A stretch of DNA of 64,000 nt from assembly GCA_029721515.1 (NCBI GenBank), contig CM056551.1, positions 25,592,437 through 25,656,436 on the forward strand, given 5' to 3'. The position numbers and the translations under genes were made by a program. Below are positions 1-12,333 of this stretch, one piece after another. The notes under the pieces are model-generated. The model saw nothing but the letters and a program-made list of their open reading frames with translations, searched no databases and was not told the origin of the DNA. Numbering within the stretch: the first letter of the stretch is position 1; the number at the start of each line of letters is the position of its first letter. The DNA is from Synanceia verrucosa. Its lineage: Eukaryota; Chordata; Actinopteri; Perciformes; Synanceiidae.

Positions 1-899
1 CTGAGGTGTGTGTGTGTTTCATCCTCTGCCCTCTTTCTCCTGAGAGGTGAACCAAGCACTCTTAAGACTGATGTGTGTCAACAGTATAGACAGAGATACT
101 GTAGCCTGCAGGACTTTTCATTTTCCATCATGTTTTGCACAGCTGTGTGTGTACGCCTCAATGTATGGTTTGGATATATGATGGTGGTTGAAATAGAAAA
201 AGGTTATGAGGTGTACAGAATAACCATGGCAACCATTATTCATTAAAGTATCGGTTATTCCATTATCATTTTGAATGTTTTTTTTTTGTTTTTTTTTTTT
301 TAAAAGCAGGTCATTAAACTCATTTCAGTTCAGGTGTTTGAATTGGCATTTAAATGTGCATGAAATATAATTTCACCAGAGAGTGAAATTGGGGTATTAA
401 GGCTGTCCTGAACCATGTTTCTTCAAGGAAACTTTACAACTCATCTGCCTGTCCTCATCATTGAGATATTCTGTCTGCTCAGCTGAAATTAAGTTTTCCT
501 AAAATCCGTATTCTGGCTTATTCTCCTACCATTCCTCCACCCTACTGTGCTTTTCCCCTGTGCCTCCACTCCTCCCCTCTTTCCATCCCATTCTATTATC
601 ACCTTCCCATCCTCCCCGTTTTCCATGTTGGCTTTTTTGGGTCTCACAACCCAGTCGCTTTTCTTCATAGAGTCTGGGAAGGCGCTAGAGCAGTGAATAA
701 TTCTGAACATGATAAATCCCACCTTAAATCCAGCCATGAGACTCCAACAGGGTTCCACATGTAATTCTAAGCCCTATTATGGGGCCACTAATGCCGGTTG
801 AGGATGGCGAATCACGGCACAGCCTGCAGCCATGTAAGAATTAGAAATAAATATGCATCGGTACCAGATAAATATAGCAAGCGGCAAATCTGCCGTGAG

Positions 900-901
<2 letters not shown>

Positions 902-931
<30 letters not shown>
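902..931. repeat. (TG)n microsatellite
   Basis: An uninterrupted TG dinucleotide run of about 15 units. Confidence 0.95.
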
Positions 932-932
<1 letters not shown>

Positions 933-1894
933 CAGAGAGAAGCCACAATTTGCAGGCGATGAGACAAATTCGCAACAGCTCTCTGGGTAATTGATGGATT
1001 AAATTCAGTGGCTAAGGGGTTGGAGTTACTGTGCGCCATAATTTAGGAAAAAGAAAGCTCAATAAAATGTTTTGGTCCGTATTCAAGGAAATGTGTTTCT
1101 CTGTCATGCCTCACCTCATTCCAGGGTTAGTATTTGGTGTCTCAAGGGTGGCAGTTGAGGTCTCTATCGGTGGTGTTTATTTATCTGTTTATTGACTGGT
1201 GAAATACTCAAGGACTAAATGAGAGGTGTATAAGCCAGCCTGGGTAGAGCTCCGGCTCTGGATTTTTTTGTGCATGTGGTCCCTTTGAAATCATAAGTAT
1301 AAGTGTAATATTATTTTATTGAGCTCCAACCAGACAGATTCTTTATGCGTGTTTCTTAGAGCTGCACTAGCTGCTTATATCTGTGGTCCAGGCACTGATC
1401 TCCTCCCACTCTAAGGCAAATAGCAGAGTTACTCAAATTCACTCCATCCCCTGTGGAAAGTCTTCCCATAAATCAGGTAGCCGTCCAATCAGAATGCAGG
1501 ATTAGGAAAGTAGATTCATGATTGAGCTCATTGCTCATTCCGTCTACTGCCATAATTTACATGGCTTACACACCATTGTGTGCCTGTACAACATTTGATG
1601 ATAGCCTATTTGAAATCTTTGCACCTCATGTTTCACACTTTTTGAGGGTAGAGAATGGGATTTAGTTGTTTTAAAAATGTTAAATTCTAGCAGAATATTT
1701 CCAGGGGAGGTCTATGTGTCCATCACAGTAGGGCAAAGTAAGGCAAAATATCAGCATATCATAAAATCTAATGTAGGAACATACCTTATTAATAAGGTAA
1801 TGCTAAAGTAATTGCACTTAAATGGTTGTACAATGCTTATAAATGCTTGGTAGAACTACTAAACATGCTGGAGAGAATTTGGAGATTGCCATTC

Positions 1895-1930
1895 ATATAA
1901 TATATATATATATATATATATGTATATATT

Positions 1931-1967
<37 letters not shown>
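1895..1967. repeat. (AT)n microsatellite, interrupted
   Basis: About 73 bp of alternating A and T with a few interruptions near 1920-1940. The tract is nearly self-complementary and can extrude or slip. Confidence 0.95.
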
Positions 1968-1971
<4 letters not shown>

Positions 1972-3810
1972 GTCATTGTTGGTCTATAGCAATTGGATTT
2001 GTATAAATTTGTACTTTTTTTTCTCTCTTCTCTCGAACAAAACATCCTTATGAATCCTGTCAGTAGTCTTCGAGACAGCCTACTTACAGAGAATCATGTA
2101 ATAAAACACAGAGACAGCTCTGTGAGGTGTCAGATCTCAGGCTTTTCATGGTATGTCTATTTGCAGCCATTCTCCCTCTTATAAACTTGAGTCTTTTTGT
2201 GCAGTGGTACAGCCTTCACTCTTGTTATTTCCAACTTCTTCCTCTCAATAAAACTCTGACTGTAAGACGCCGATGCATCCAGTCAAGGACTCAGTGGGTT
2301 ACTAGAAAAATAATGTTGTTTTTTCTTAATTGAAAATGAGAGAAAGTGAGAGTGATCGACAAAGAGCTTTCATATCAGTGATCGCACCACTCCAGTGTGA
2401 TACCCAGTAGACAAGTTCACTTGTTGCAGTTAACCTGAGGGTGCTTATTACCCCTGCTGGGTGCCACCCCCACCATGGCAGTTACATTTTAATTAAGTAT
2501 TTTGTTGCATTACAGACCTCAGTTTAAACTTCAAACGTCTTATTAGATCATTTCCCCCTCTGTGTTTTGACATGTAGAATGAATGCTGCAGTGTTTCTGT
2601 TTCTTTATCTGCTCTCTTGCAGTGGAGTGTGGCACTCTGACATGGTGTTTGAAAAGCCGGGTTTTGTTGACTTATTAATTGCTTGTGTCTTTCTAAGTGA
2701 GGAGTGTGGGGATGACATGACATGCTGGGATATTCTCTTTAGATGGTGATAGGTGGTGGAGGATGGGAGGTAGTGGGTGGAGCGGTTCTTCTTCACTTCT
2801 TCTTCTTTTGCTTCCTTCGCACTCCTCCCTCAGCTCATCAGTTCATCAGGCTTCTCTGTGGAACACTTAGCCCCGAGGAGAAGCCGTGGGTGGGGGTCTG
2901 TAACTTTTGATGAATGAACACATCTCTGACTCACTCTTCTTTTATCTGACTGTTTAATCTTTTCTCTCTCTCTTTCTCTCTGTCTGTTTCTTTCTCCATC
3001 TCTCGTTTGCTCCCTCTCTGAACCTCTTTCTCTCTCTTTCTGGCCTCTGCTCCTCGCTCAAGACAGTGGTTGCTGATTTAATTGGATTGTGCTGAACTCT
3101 GGCTCTCTGTTGCATCTCTTATGATCATCTCGGAGACTCTTTTGACTCAGTCTTCCTGTGAAGTTCGGCTTTGTAACATTGTGTGAACTTTGCTATCAGT
3201 CAGAGAAGCATCTCTACTCCAGGTTTTTCCAGGTATACTGTGTAGATGAGTTTATCAATTATCTATAAAGTTTTCTTTTTGCACAAACCAGAAGTGGGTT
3301 AGAGTATAGGCAGTCCTGAACATAAAATGGGGAACGTGTTTACAACTTATTCAGACGTTACCTCAGGTTCAGGGTCTGCAGAGCCAACTGAGACTTAGTC
3401 ATCCTGAGACAAACAGGCTGCCTCTTGGATCCTCTACCCACACGGGGCTCACATCCTTGGGCTTGCCCCGATACCTCCCTCCATACCCTCTCGCCTCTCC
3501 CCTCCCCTCTGCTCTCCTTTCCCCAACCTCCCGGAGCTCGATTGAGGGAGATGATTAAGACATCAAAAGCTGTGCCTCACTGTAGATCAAAACTCAGGGC
3601 TGACGGGCGAGAGCCTGATCCCACATAGACTTCCGCTGCATCCCCACAGCCGGAGATTTGCCATTCCCAGCAGCTCTCCTGCTCCACTCCATTAGTATCT
3701 CCATGCCGATCGGAGGCTCCCCGGGGTTCGACATGTAGCCTAGGATGAGTCAGGGCTGTGCAATCAACCCCATCCATAGAGAGGCAGGTGCTTCAGTGGT
3801 GAACCACAGT

Positions 3811-3840
3811 GGTGTGTGTGTGTGTGTGTGTGTGCGCGCG
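3811..3840. repeat. (GT)n(GC)n compound microsatellite
   Basis: A GT run that passes directly into a short GC run. Both are alternating purine-pyrimidine, the composition that favours left-handed DNA. Confidence 0.9.
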
Positions 3841-4678
3841 TATGTGCATGTGTTTATCATAGCTCAAGGCCCTCATTCACCCCCACTGTTTTATCATCCC
3901 CAACACTGAACTGCAGCAGCCCATCACACTGCCTCTATCTCCTTTTCTCTCCTTTCTCTTTCTCTTTTACTCTCACTCTCTCCCTCGAGGGGCTTTAGTT
4001 CATGTGATTCCACGCTCCAGCTTTAGCTCAACTTTGCCACTTGGCAGTGTCGGGAGATTTTTTTTTTTTTTTCCTGCTTGTCTCTCGTTTTACTCCTGCT
4101 GTTAAAGTGGTGATAAAGAGAACAGAAAATACATACAGGATCATGAAGAGAGACTTTTTCCCTGCTTGTAAAATGAAGTGCTTCATGTTCCATCTGAGCA
4201 ACGTCAGTGGAAAAGGGTGAGAGCCAGAGTCAGTGAGGACAAATTGTGGGGAGGAAAAAAAATTAATAAACATGGTTCTCATCCAGGCATGGAAATAAAA
4301 GGAGGAAATAATTGGAGTCTTTCCAGCCGAGGGGGGTTAATAATAGTAATCTAAATACAAAAAAGGAGGTTTATGGAATGTTTTGGTATTTGTTTTTAGC
4401 AACACAGAGATAAAACTGAGCTGAGAACACGCTGCACAAATAGTGTTATTATTATTCCTGTAAACAGGCTGGAATTCTTTTCCATGTTCACTGGAATTTG
4501 GTGCTGATGTCATGGTTAGCAGCACAGTCATTAATGCAGCTGGAAACACATGCTATGAATAGTCTTTATAGGCCTGAGGGATGGAGAAGAATTCACACCA
4601 TGCATGACAAACATACACACAGAGACACAAGACATAACTGCACCAATGATAATATTGGAATCATCCTTAATTAATCTC

Positions 4679-4710
4679 CACTCATCTGCTCACGGAGGAG
4701 CAGATGAGTG
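4679..4710. repeat. perfect 13-bp inverted repeat (hairpin)
   Basis: CACTCATCTGCTC at 4679-4691 is the exact reverse complement of 4698-4710, leaving a 6-nt loop at 4692-4697. No T-run or coding context suggests a function. It could be a remnant of a small transposon or a chance hairpin. Confidence 0.8.
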
Positions 4711-5359
4711 GTGGAGCTACAGTCATCCGAGCAGCCGCTCGGTCATTCAGTTTTAGCCAGTCAACCAGTGAGTCAGGCCCCGGGGCTAAGCTCATTAAGG
4801 CAGGAGAGTCCCCTACTATCCATCCCTCCCGCTATGCACCTAAGGGCCAGCCCCCTCCCTGTCAACTCCCTGCCTTTAATTGAGTTCTCACTTCTCTTTA
4901 TTTTACTGTCAGCATTATACCCCTCTCATTGTTATCCCCCTCTCCATCCCCTTTCTTGAGCCCATCTCCTCCCTTCCCTTTACTGCTGCTACCACCAACA
5001 CTTTTTTTTGGTATTTCAGAGAGTAAGCACTTTCTCCATATTAAGATGTGAAATTCATTTTGACACTGGGCTGGAAATAGAGTGGAACCAGCAATATAGC
5101 CCTATCTGTTCCTCTCTCTCTCCTCTCCCTCCCTCTTCTCCTCTCCCTGTGTCTCTTTTTTTTCCCCCACTTTCTACAATGTTTTTTTTTTCTCCTTCAA
5201 TCCATGGATCCACTCACGGCACTTCCTTAAATCACCTAGAAAGTATCCTGCGAGGTATGGGCACTTGCCCCAAATTATATTTTCATAAGAATAAGAGGAA
5301 GGACATAATCTTTTGCACCTCTTCCTCAGGTTTTGGAATTATTAAGAGAGCAAGATAAA

Positions 5360-5796
5360 TTAACTCATTGAGTGACAGCCGTTTTTAAAACCAAAAGTGC
5401 TTTCTGCCATCATTTTTGCACATTATGCGTCATATTTCAAGACCCACCGAATATTTTGTACTGTGTCTCTGAAAACGCTGAATAGCTCAAATGAAAGAAG
5501 AGATTCTCTAGTTCATCATGGAAAAAAAATGTTTTTACCATGTTACGTTCTTGTTTTAACAGAGGTAGACTAGAGGCTACTTTTACTAAAAATGACACTT
5601 TTTGTCCAGATTTCGTTTGCTTCATCTCTTTATGCTCCGACTACATCTCCCAGAAGCCCCAACATTACAGGCTGCGGGAGACCGCGATTGGCGACCCGCT
5701 GCCAAAAAAACACTTTGACATATAATTATGTCGATGCCACTCAACCGTTGGATTTTAAATGATGTCTAAATACGTCAATGGCACTTAAAGAGTAAA
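5360..5796 (+). mobile_element. TTAA-flanked MITE, copy 1 (piggyBac-like family)
   Basis: A non-autonomous element of about 437 bp. It begins with TTAACTCATTGAGTG and ends near GGCACTTAAAGAGTAAA, imperfect versions of the family's terminal inverted repeats. The interior matches the copies at 16553, 34801, 42542/42935 and 44921 over nearly the full length, including the blocks around 5430-5520 (TCATATTTCAAGACCCAC, then GAATAGCTCAAATGAAAGAA) and the ACTACATCTCCCAGAAGCCC block at 5640-5659. It has no coding capacity. The TTAA ends are typical of piggyBac-superfamily targets; that assignment is inference. Confidence 0.85.
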
Positions 5797-8700
5797 GTAA
5801 GGGATGAAGACAGAGAAAATGAAAAATTAAGACTGAGGCCAAAAAGAAAAAATATGCAGTACAAAATAAATAAAGACTAACAATGACAAGTGTTAATATG
5901 CTGGTGATGCTGGACATTTCACCAATGCAGCTTGAGTCTTGTATAATGTTTCAGTGAATCTACTGATAATGTAAACTAATGTAGCGGCAAGAAGAGCTAC
6001 AGTAAATATGATTGCATGAAAGCCGTCCCTGAGCCAGCAAGTGTCCACAAGTTAAAGCAGGGGTAGCAAAGACATGAAGATGATTAGACTGACTGTTACA
6101 TCTGGCCACTAGCCCAGAGCTAAATCACATAGTTGAATAACTGTGCGACCGCACGGCTGTATTGCCTAGTCTGCCACGGTATGATGCAACGGGATAAAGA
6201 GCAGAGCGGCACTGTGTGAATACGCATAAATGCACTTTAGCCAAGCGCTGGCTTTTCTTACATGATTTTTCATCATGGCTAAATGTTTGTTTCCCCCCCA
6301 AGGACATTAGCATCAAGGGATCATAACGATAGCCGTGTGGATTTAAGCCTGTAGGTGTGTGTTGGCCTTAAAATCACCTCTGTACACACAGCAGATATAC
6401 AGTGAATGCACATGCCTGAATATTCAGTTGTGCACTGGTGCATACAGATGCTAGCATATATGCTTGAATATAAACAGAACATGTGCATATAGCATCTACT
6501 CTGCATATTTCATTACATAGACTGTAAAATATTGTAATGGTCATGAAAAAATGCAGTGTTGTGCTCATGAGCATGCAGCCATGTGGCATGCAGGCTAAAG
6601 GTGCACCGACACTGTGATATATGGTCTTTGCTTGTATTTGTTTCTGCTCTCATAGTCTTTTTTTCCTCTTTACTGCTGAGATGTCAGTATTAATGTGTAA
6701 GAACAGCAGTGTGTAGTCCTCTATGTCTGTGTATTTATAACTCTGTGCCTTACAGAAACCATCATAGAGGCTGCTCGCACTCACACATACACGGTCTAAT
6801 GAGAAACTCGGTGTCTTTGACATAGCTGAATCAGGACAAGTCATTCTCAGTGCACTGGATGGATGAAGCCCGGCTCCTCTGGAGGAATGAAGACCACACA
6901 TACGCATATGTAAAACCCTGTGTAACAACTGATACAAATAGACACAACCATTTTCACACATAGAAAGCCACCCGACTTCCAGCATGGCACGCTAAGTCCT
7001 CCAATTTAATTTGTAATCTAATAAATCTAAAAAAGCAATCAGCGACAGCCAATGGCTATTCAACTTAACCCTCTTGCCCTGCCTGACTAGACTGAGATAA
7101 TTGTCCTGTAATGTGGTCGAGAGGGCAAGAGGGGAAGGGAGCGAGGCGGAGAGCAGAGGGTCAGCGCCCATCTCCTCGCCTAAAATAGCCTCTAAATGTG
7201 CAAGGCAAGGCTGCCATTATTAGCTCTTCCAAGTTGACAGGGAGGTGGCCAAGGCCTGTTTACATTTGCTGGCGATATTTGGAATGAGAAACTGTGGAGA
7301 GAGTGTGGGGGGGGGGGGAAGGCATGGAGGAGGGGGAGAAACGAAAGGAATTACCAGTACGGTCCAGGAAGTGCGAGGCAGGTAATTGCAGTTGACAGTC
7401 CAGTCTGCCACACAGTTAATTTGAGCCTGAGCCCAGGTCCTTTCCACTATAGAGCACCATACTTATACTCTGCACAATCTGTCTGCATAGGCATGCCCAG
7501 ACACCATCTCTGTGTCTCTAGCTCTCTCTGGCAGTAGAATTATGTCGTAAGCAAGATATGAGCAGCCATGTCTCTCCCGGTGGGTGCACACTCCATGTCC
7601 TTATTTTCCCTATAGTTAATTTTCCGCTGAGAAATATTGAATTTTGGGAAGGGTGATAGTGTACCTGTCAGCGATAGGGCGTCATCTCTAACTCCCTCTG
7701 ACAGGTGGACCATTATATCTGCGAGGGAAAATAATCCCTCTCTTCTTTAAAACCGGGAAATTTCAACCCTTTGGTCGGTGAGCAGGAAAGAAAGGCCTCT
7801 TACCTAAATCTGCTCTGATCGCTTAATGAAAGACGTTATTTAGAAAGCTGATTGCTTTTGCAAAGCGAAACTACAGAATGGGTGTTTACCTTCAGTTACT
7901 TTGAGAAATCACTCTGGTGAACCTGACCATGGGTATACATGGATATGTATACACAAACATGCATCTATTAAAATCCATTCATTACAAAAAGATTCAGATC
8001 TGACTCGTTTTGTGTTGATTTATAAACAAAACAGTGTAATTTCCTTCCTAAGTGACACTTTTATCTCCCCAAATGTTCGATCTAGCTCAAGCCAATCCCG
8101 ACTTCACTCTGCTGTCCTCAGTGTTAAGGTTGGGAATGCCCACTGGGCCCTCAGTCTACTGTACCACGGATGACATCAACCCCTCTGGTCCCACATCCCT
8201 GCAACCACTTGACATTTCTATCGACATTTCCCACAGTGCTCTCACATTAAAGGGCGTGACATTTCATTTGCACACGATGTTGATTAAAATACACCCTTAT
8301 GGTCTCAAGAAAAAAGAGGGTGTAGGCCATTTTTGTACCCTCTACTTTGGGAAATTGAGACGAGAGACAAGGGAATAAATAGAAGATCTGCTGATTGAGG
8401 GGATTATAAAAAAGGCCCTTTGCTGCTAAAGACCAGAGGATAAAAGTGAAACTAAATTTCAATTTTCCATCATGAAAATGGACCAGCTTTTGATAGATTA
8501 CCACTATTTTAGAACGGTGCATTTAAGTATTATTTCATTTGGACTCACTGAAACTGATTTCAGCTGTTTTTTTCATGGCCTATGAGCACTTGACAGCATT
8601 TCTACTCGCAGTGTTTCTTAATGCAAATAAAACCTGATTTGAATCAAGCCGAATTCAGTCAGAGTCCATCAGTGGCAGGTCACATTTACGTCTGTGTCAG

Positions 8701-11700
8701 GCCACCTGCACGGTGCTGCTGTGTGCTGATGTGTTAGACCCAGCTGGACTTGTATGATCTGACTCCAGGCCAGGTCTCACCTGCCAGCTCCTATCGGGTC
8801 TTCCACTTGTACGCTGGCCCGGGGCCTGTCACTGATGGGCAGCCTGCCGTCCAGTCTAAACGGCTGGCTTCCAAAGACATTCGCTGAAGTCTATTCTCCT
8901 CTGCCTGAAACAGCTTCTGACAAGACATTCAGATGTGTATTTCATGTCCATGTTCATCTTTGTCGCTGTAGATGTTTGTAAATATTGCACGGAAATGTAT
9001 GTCAAAAGAATAATTGCAATGCTGACGTATCAAAACAGAAAATTTCCCTTGTGATCTCCTGCTGAGTGTGACTAACAATGACCTGTGTTTCCACACTGGT
9101 TAAAGCGTCATGACATCTGTAACTATATTAAATTAGCACAAAGGGAAATGTACAGCCATAAAAAGGCATTTATGGAATACTTTTATCCCGAGCAGCCAAT
9201 AGGAATCCAGAAAAGAATAACATAGTAACCTAATTAAAAGCAGTTGATATAATATCCAATGACCGCTCAGCTGTTAAACTAGGAGAGGTGCATAGGTTAA
9301 TCATAGCCTGTGAGCAGCTTCATGTAATAGAATCATAATATTATAATTGCTTCACTTTTACGCAAACTTATCTGTGTCAATAAAAAATATAGCCAAGCAT
9401 ACGCACAGAGCATGATCCAATGTATCACACTAGACAAAACAGTCACTATTCATGTTCCACGCTGACCTGCTTAGCACCGGGAACATGTAAAGGCATTGCA
9501 ATAATGAGTGTCTACTGTTGCTACGAGGTGTTTGATCACTATTATGCCTTACAGATAAGCTAATTTAGCAACTATTATAAGCAGGTTGCCCTTCCACCTT
9601 CGCAGTATTTCTGTAATTACTGTAGTGATGGCGTTGTCCCACATGGTTACACTATTATAGCCCAAGAGGTTGTGGGACTCAGTTATTAGCATACCTTATG
9701 TCATAAGCTACAAAATGGCTTTATTTTCTCTCAGTTAAACTAATTATAGGCCTGGCATGAAAATGACTTCATAATCTAAAAATTACCAGAGTATATCTTT
9801 CTACAAATAACCCTTTGCATTCTTTTGTAAAAAAGTTGCCCCATTTTGCAACACGCTTTTGCATTATTTTCAGAAAAGCTTGCACTTCTACCAGCACCTG
9901 GCCACAGTTGCAGAGCAGATATCGCAGACTGCCATCGAGTTATGGAGATGACACTTATATCATCAACTCCATCAGTGAAACAATTTGCTGTGTCTACAGG
10001 GGGAGACACAAACAAAAAGGTTTTCCTGATATTCTTTTCCCAAGCAGTCAGACTGTGAGGGTCTCCCCCCAACTAAAGGTGAAGGTGGCCTGTAAAGAAA
10101 TGGATAGAGAGAGAGAGAGAATAGAAATATGTGGAAAGAGGTGAGAGAAAGAGAGAGATAAAGTAAAAGACAAAAGGAGGAGAGAGAGAAGTGAGCCTAA
10201 ATTGGGAATCTATTACTGAGGCATGGGTACGGCAGCCCCTCTCTGTCTGCCGTAAACACAGAGAAATGTGTTCAAGTGCAGGGGCTTTATAAGTTTCCCC
10301 TTCTCCAGAGTAATGTGCTTTGAATGGCTGGTAAAATGGGACTGGGAGAATTTCATTCCTGCTGCCTCCCCAGGCGACTCACCTTTGGCCCACCGATGAT
10401 ATGAGCCCTTTTCTATTTTTTCCACTTTTACTCTCCCTCATTCCCTCTTTCCATCTGCCCGACTGATGGAGAGGAGGAGGCATAAATGGAGAGCAGCGGC
10501 ACAGCAGGGGATGGAGGGATGGAAGTGTGGAGGGAGAGGCACAGGGGGAAAGGGGATTGCAGTACAGGGCTTATTTATTTAGTGGAATGAGGCAGGTGCG
10601 TTATCCACAGCTCAGATTAGCTCATCTGTTTATGCTAAATGCCACACCATGGGAAGCATGGTCATGTCACAGGAAGTAGAGAAAGCCATTTTTCTCACTG
10701 TCTGCTGCTCCCACAGATTGCTGGAGCTGTTCTTTTCACCTGTCACACCTTTACAGGCATCGATAAAGTCAACAGATTATTGGCTTTGCTTTTCACTTAC
10801 TATTATAGATCTAGTTACCTCATAATTTAACTTGCTGATACGTTTGTTTCTTATTTCACGTTATTCAATTACAGGCAAGGACATTGTTTTGTTTCCCCCT
10901 CGCATTTGATTTACAAAATAAGGCTGAGGTAGTGATTTTTGAGCCACTCTGGGTCCCTGTACACCCCAATGAGTTGAGTCAGATGAAAGCATGTTTAAGC
11001 CCAGCTTCGGCCCCTATACTAACATGAAGTCATGAAGCCCAGGGTGTTGGGTCTCTCAGCACCCACTTAGACATGACTGATGGATTTTAGGGCACGGTAA
11101 CATGAGACGCTAAACATGTTATAGCCACAGAAAAAACACTGGTGCAGTTCTTTATTTCATGTTATGCACACATGTATGTTGAAAGTCATAGCTTGGGGAT
11201 ACACTATCCTCTGGTTGTGTATGTTTTTTGTGGTTTTCACCCTTTTAAGGTAAAACTATAGTTTAGGGAATTAGTACATCATTACATGTTCACATCATAG
11301 CTGACGTACCACCTTCCCTCAGTATACACTGTGAATGATGTCTGTCTTGTATTTCCTGTCAAAGTTTTATATGTAGTGAAATAAATGCTAAAGTTACAAT
11401 TTATTCATATCAATGTTTATTGAAAATTGTTTCCCTAAGTATAAATGATTTACCATAATGAGGATTTTGCAGAACATTTACTTTATAGGTTAGCTGAAAT
11501 TGTTTATTTATACATTCTGTGACCTTTTGCTCTCATCATCATCAGTTTTTAATTTGCCCACAGGTAAAATCATAAACACATTCCTGCATCTGTGTCAATC
11601 AATACACTGATTGCTAACAACCAGCTTAAATTGTATTTCAGTGGCTCTTTGCCTGATGAGCGGTTTTCAAATATGAGCGAGTGAGCTGAATGACATAAAA

Positions 11701-12311
11701 AGCAACGGTGAAAGAAATATTCCACCTGTTCTTAAAGTTGTGTATTCAGCGGTACGAGGAGGTCATATTCTTCTCTATTAACCCTAAACCTTTTCATTAC
11801 TTCGTGATGTTTCCACTGCTCCAAACTACGAGTCAAGCGTGGCCAAGCCGCGACCTTTCCCCTCTCTGTCCTCATGCGGAAAATCCTCTTGATCAGACAT
11901 GTAATAGCCGAAACATCATTGCATATTTGTGTGTGTTCGTGTATCCATAGCACGTGAGAGGGTCGTAACCTTGCTGCATGTGGGGTTCCCACCAACTGTA
12001 CATTTTCTTTCCCTCACCTTTTTTTGATTCACTGAGCTGTGAGACCGGTGCTGGTTGTGGTGTTTTTCTGCCATTAGAAGATGCTTGGTAATACGTCCAT
12101 GATGGCACCATTCACTCCTCCAGTGGTGAGAGTAAATTGGGCGGCCTTTCACAAACAATAAATCCCTCAGGGACCCTTTCTTTCCTTCTCCCGTTCACCT
12201 CTGAGCTGGCTTTTCATTTGTTTTATTTACATAGCTGCCTTTATGAGCTTTCATCAGCAGGTCTGCTTATATAGGAAACTAATGGCTTCTCAGAGCTGTA
12301 ATTTCAAAGTA

Positions 12312-12333
12312 TGTGTGTGTGTGTGTGTGTGCG
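12312..12333. repeat. (GT)n microsatellite
   Basis: A short GT run ending in GCGC. A second interrupted GT-rich patch lies at about 12383-12411. Confidence 0.85.

Larger units (their letters stand above)
1..5359. other. noncoding DNA (upstream flank or 5' intron of the RCC1-repeat gene)
   Basis: No coding exon could be supported here on either strand. Open frames are short, rich in low-complexity translation (runs from CA/GT, CT or poly-T tracts) and lack flanking splice signals combined with recognisable protein sequence. The stretch holds CT-rich pyrimidine tracts around 2955-3060 and 4905-5180, poly-T runs near 275-302 and 4060-4073, and the microsatellites and hairpin listed separately. 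It may contain an unrecognised 5' exon or regulatory element; I see no specific evidence for either. Confidence 0.6.
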
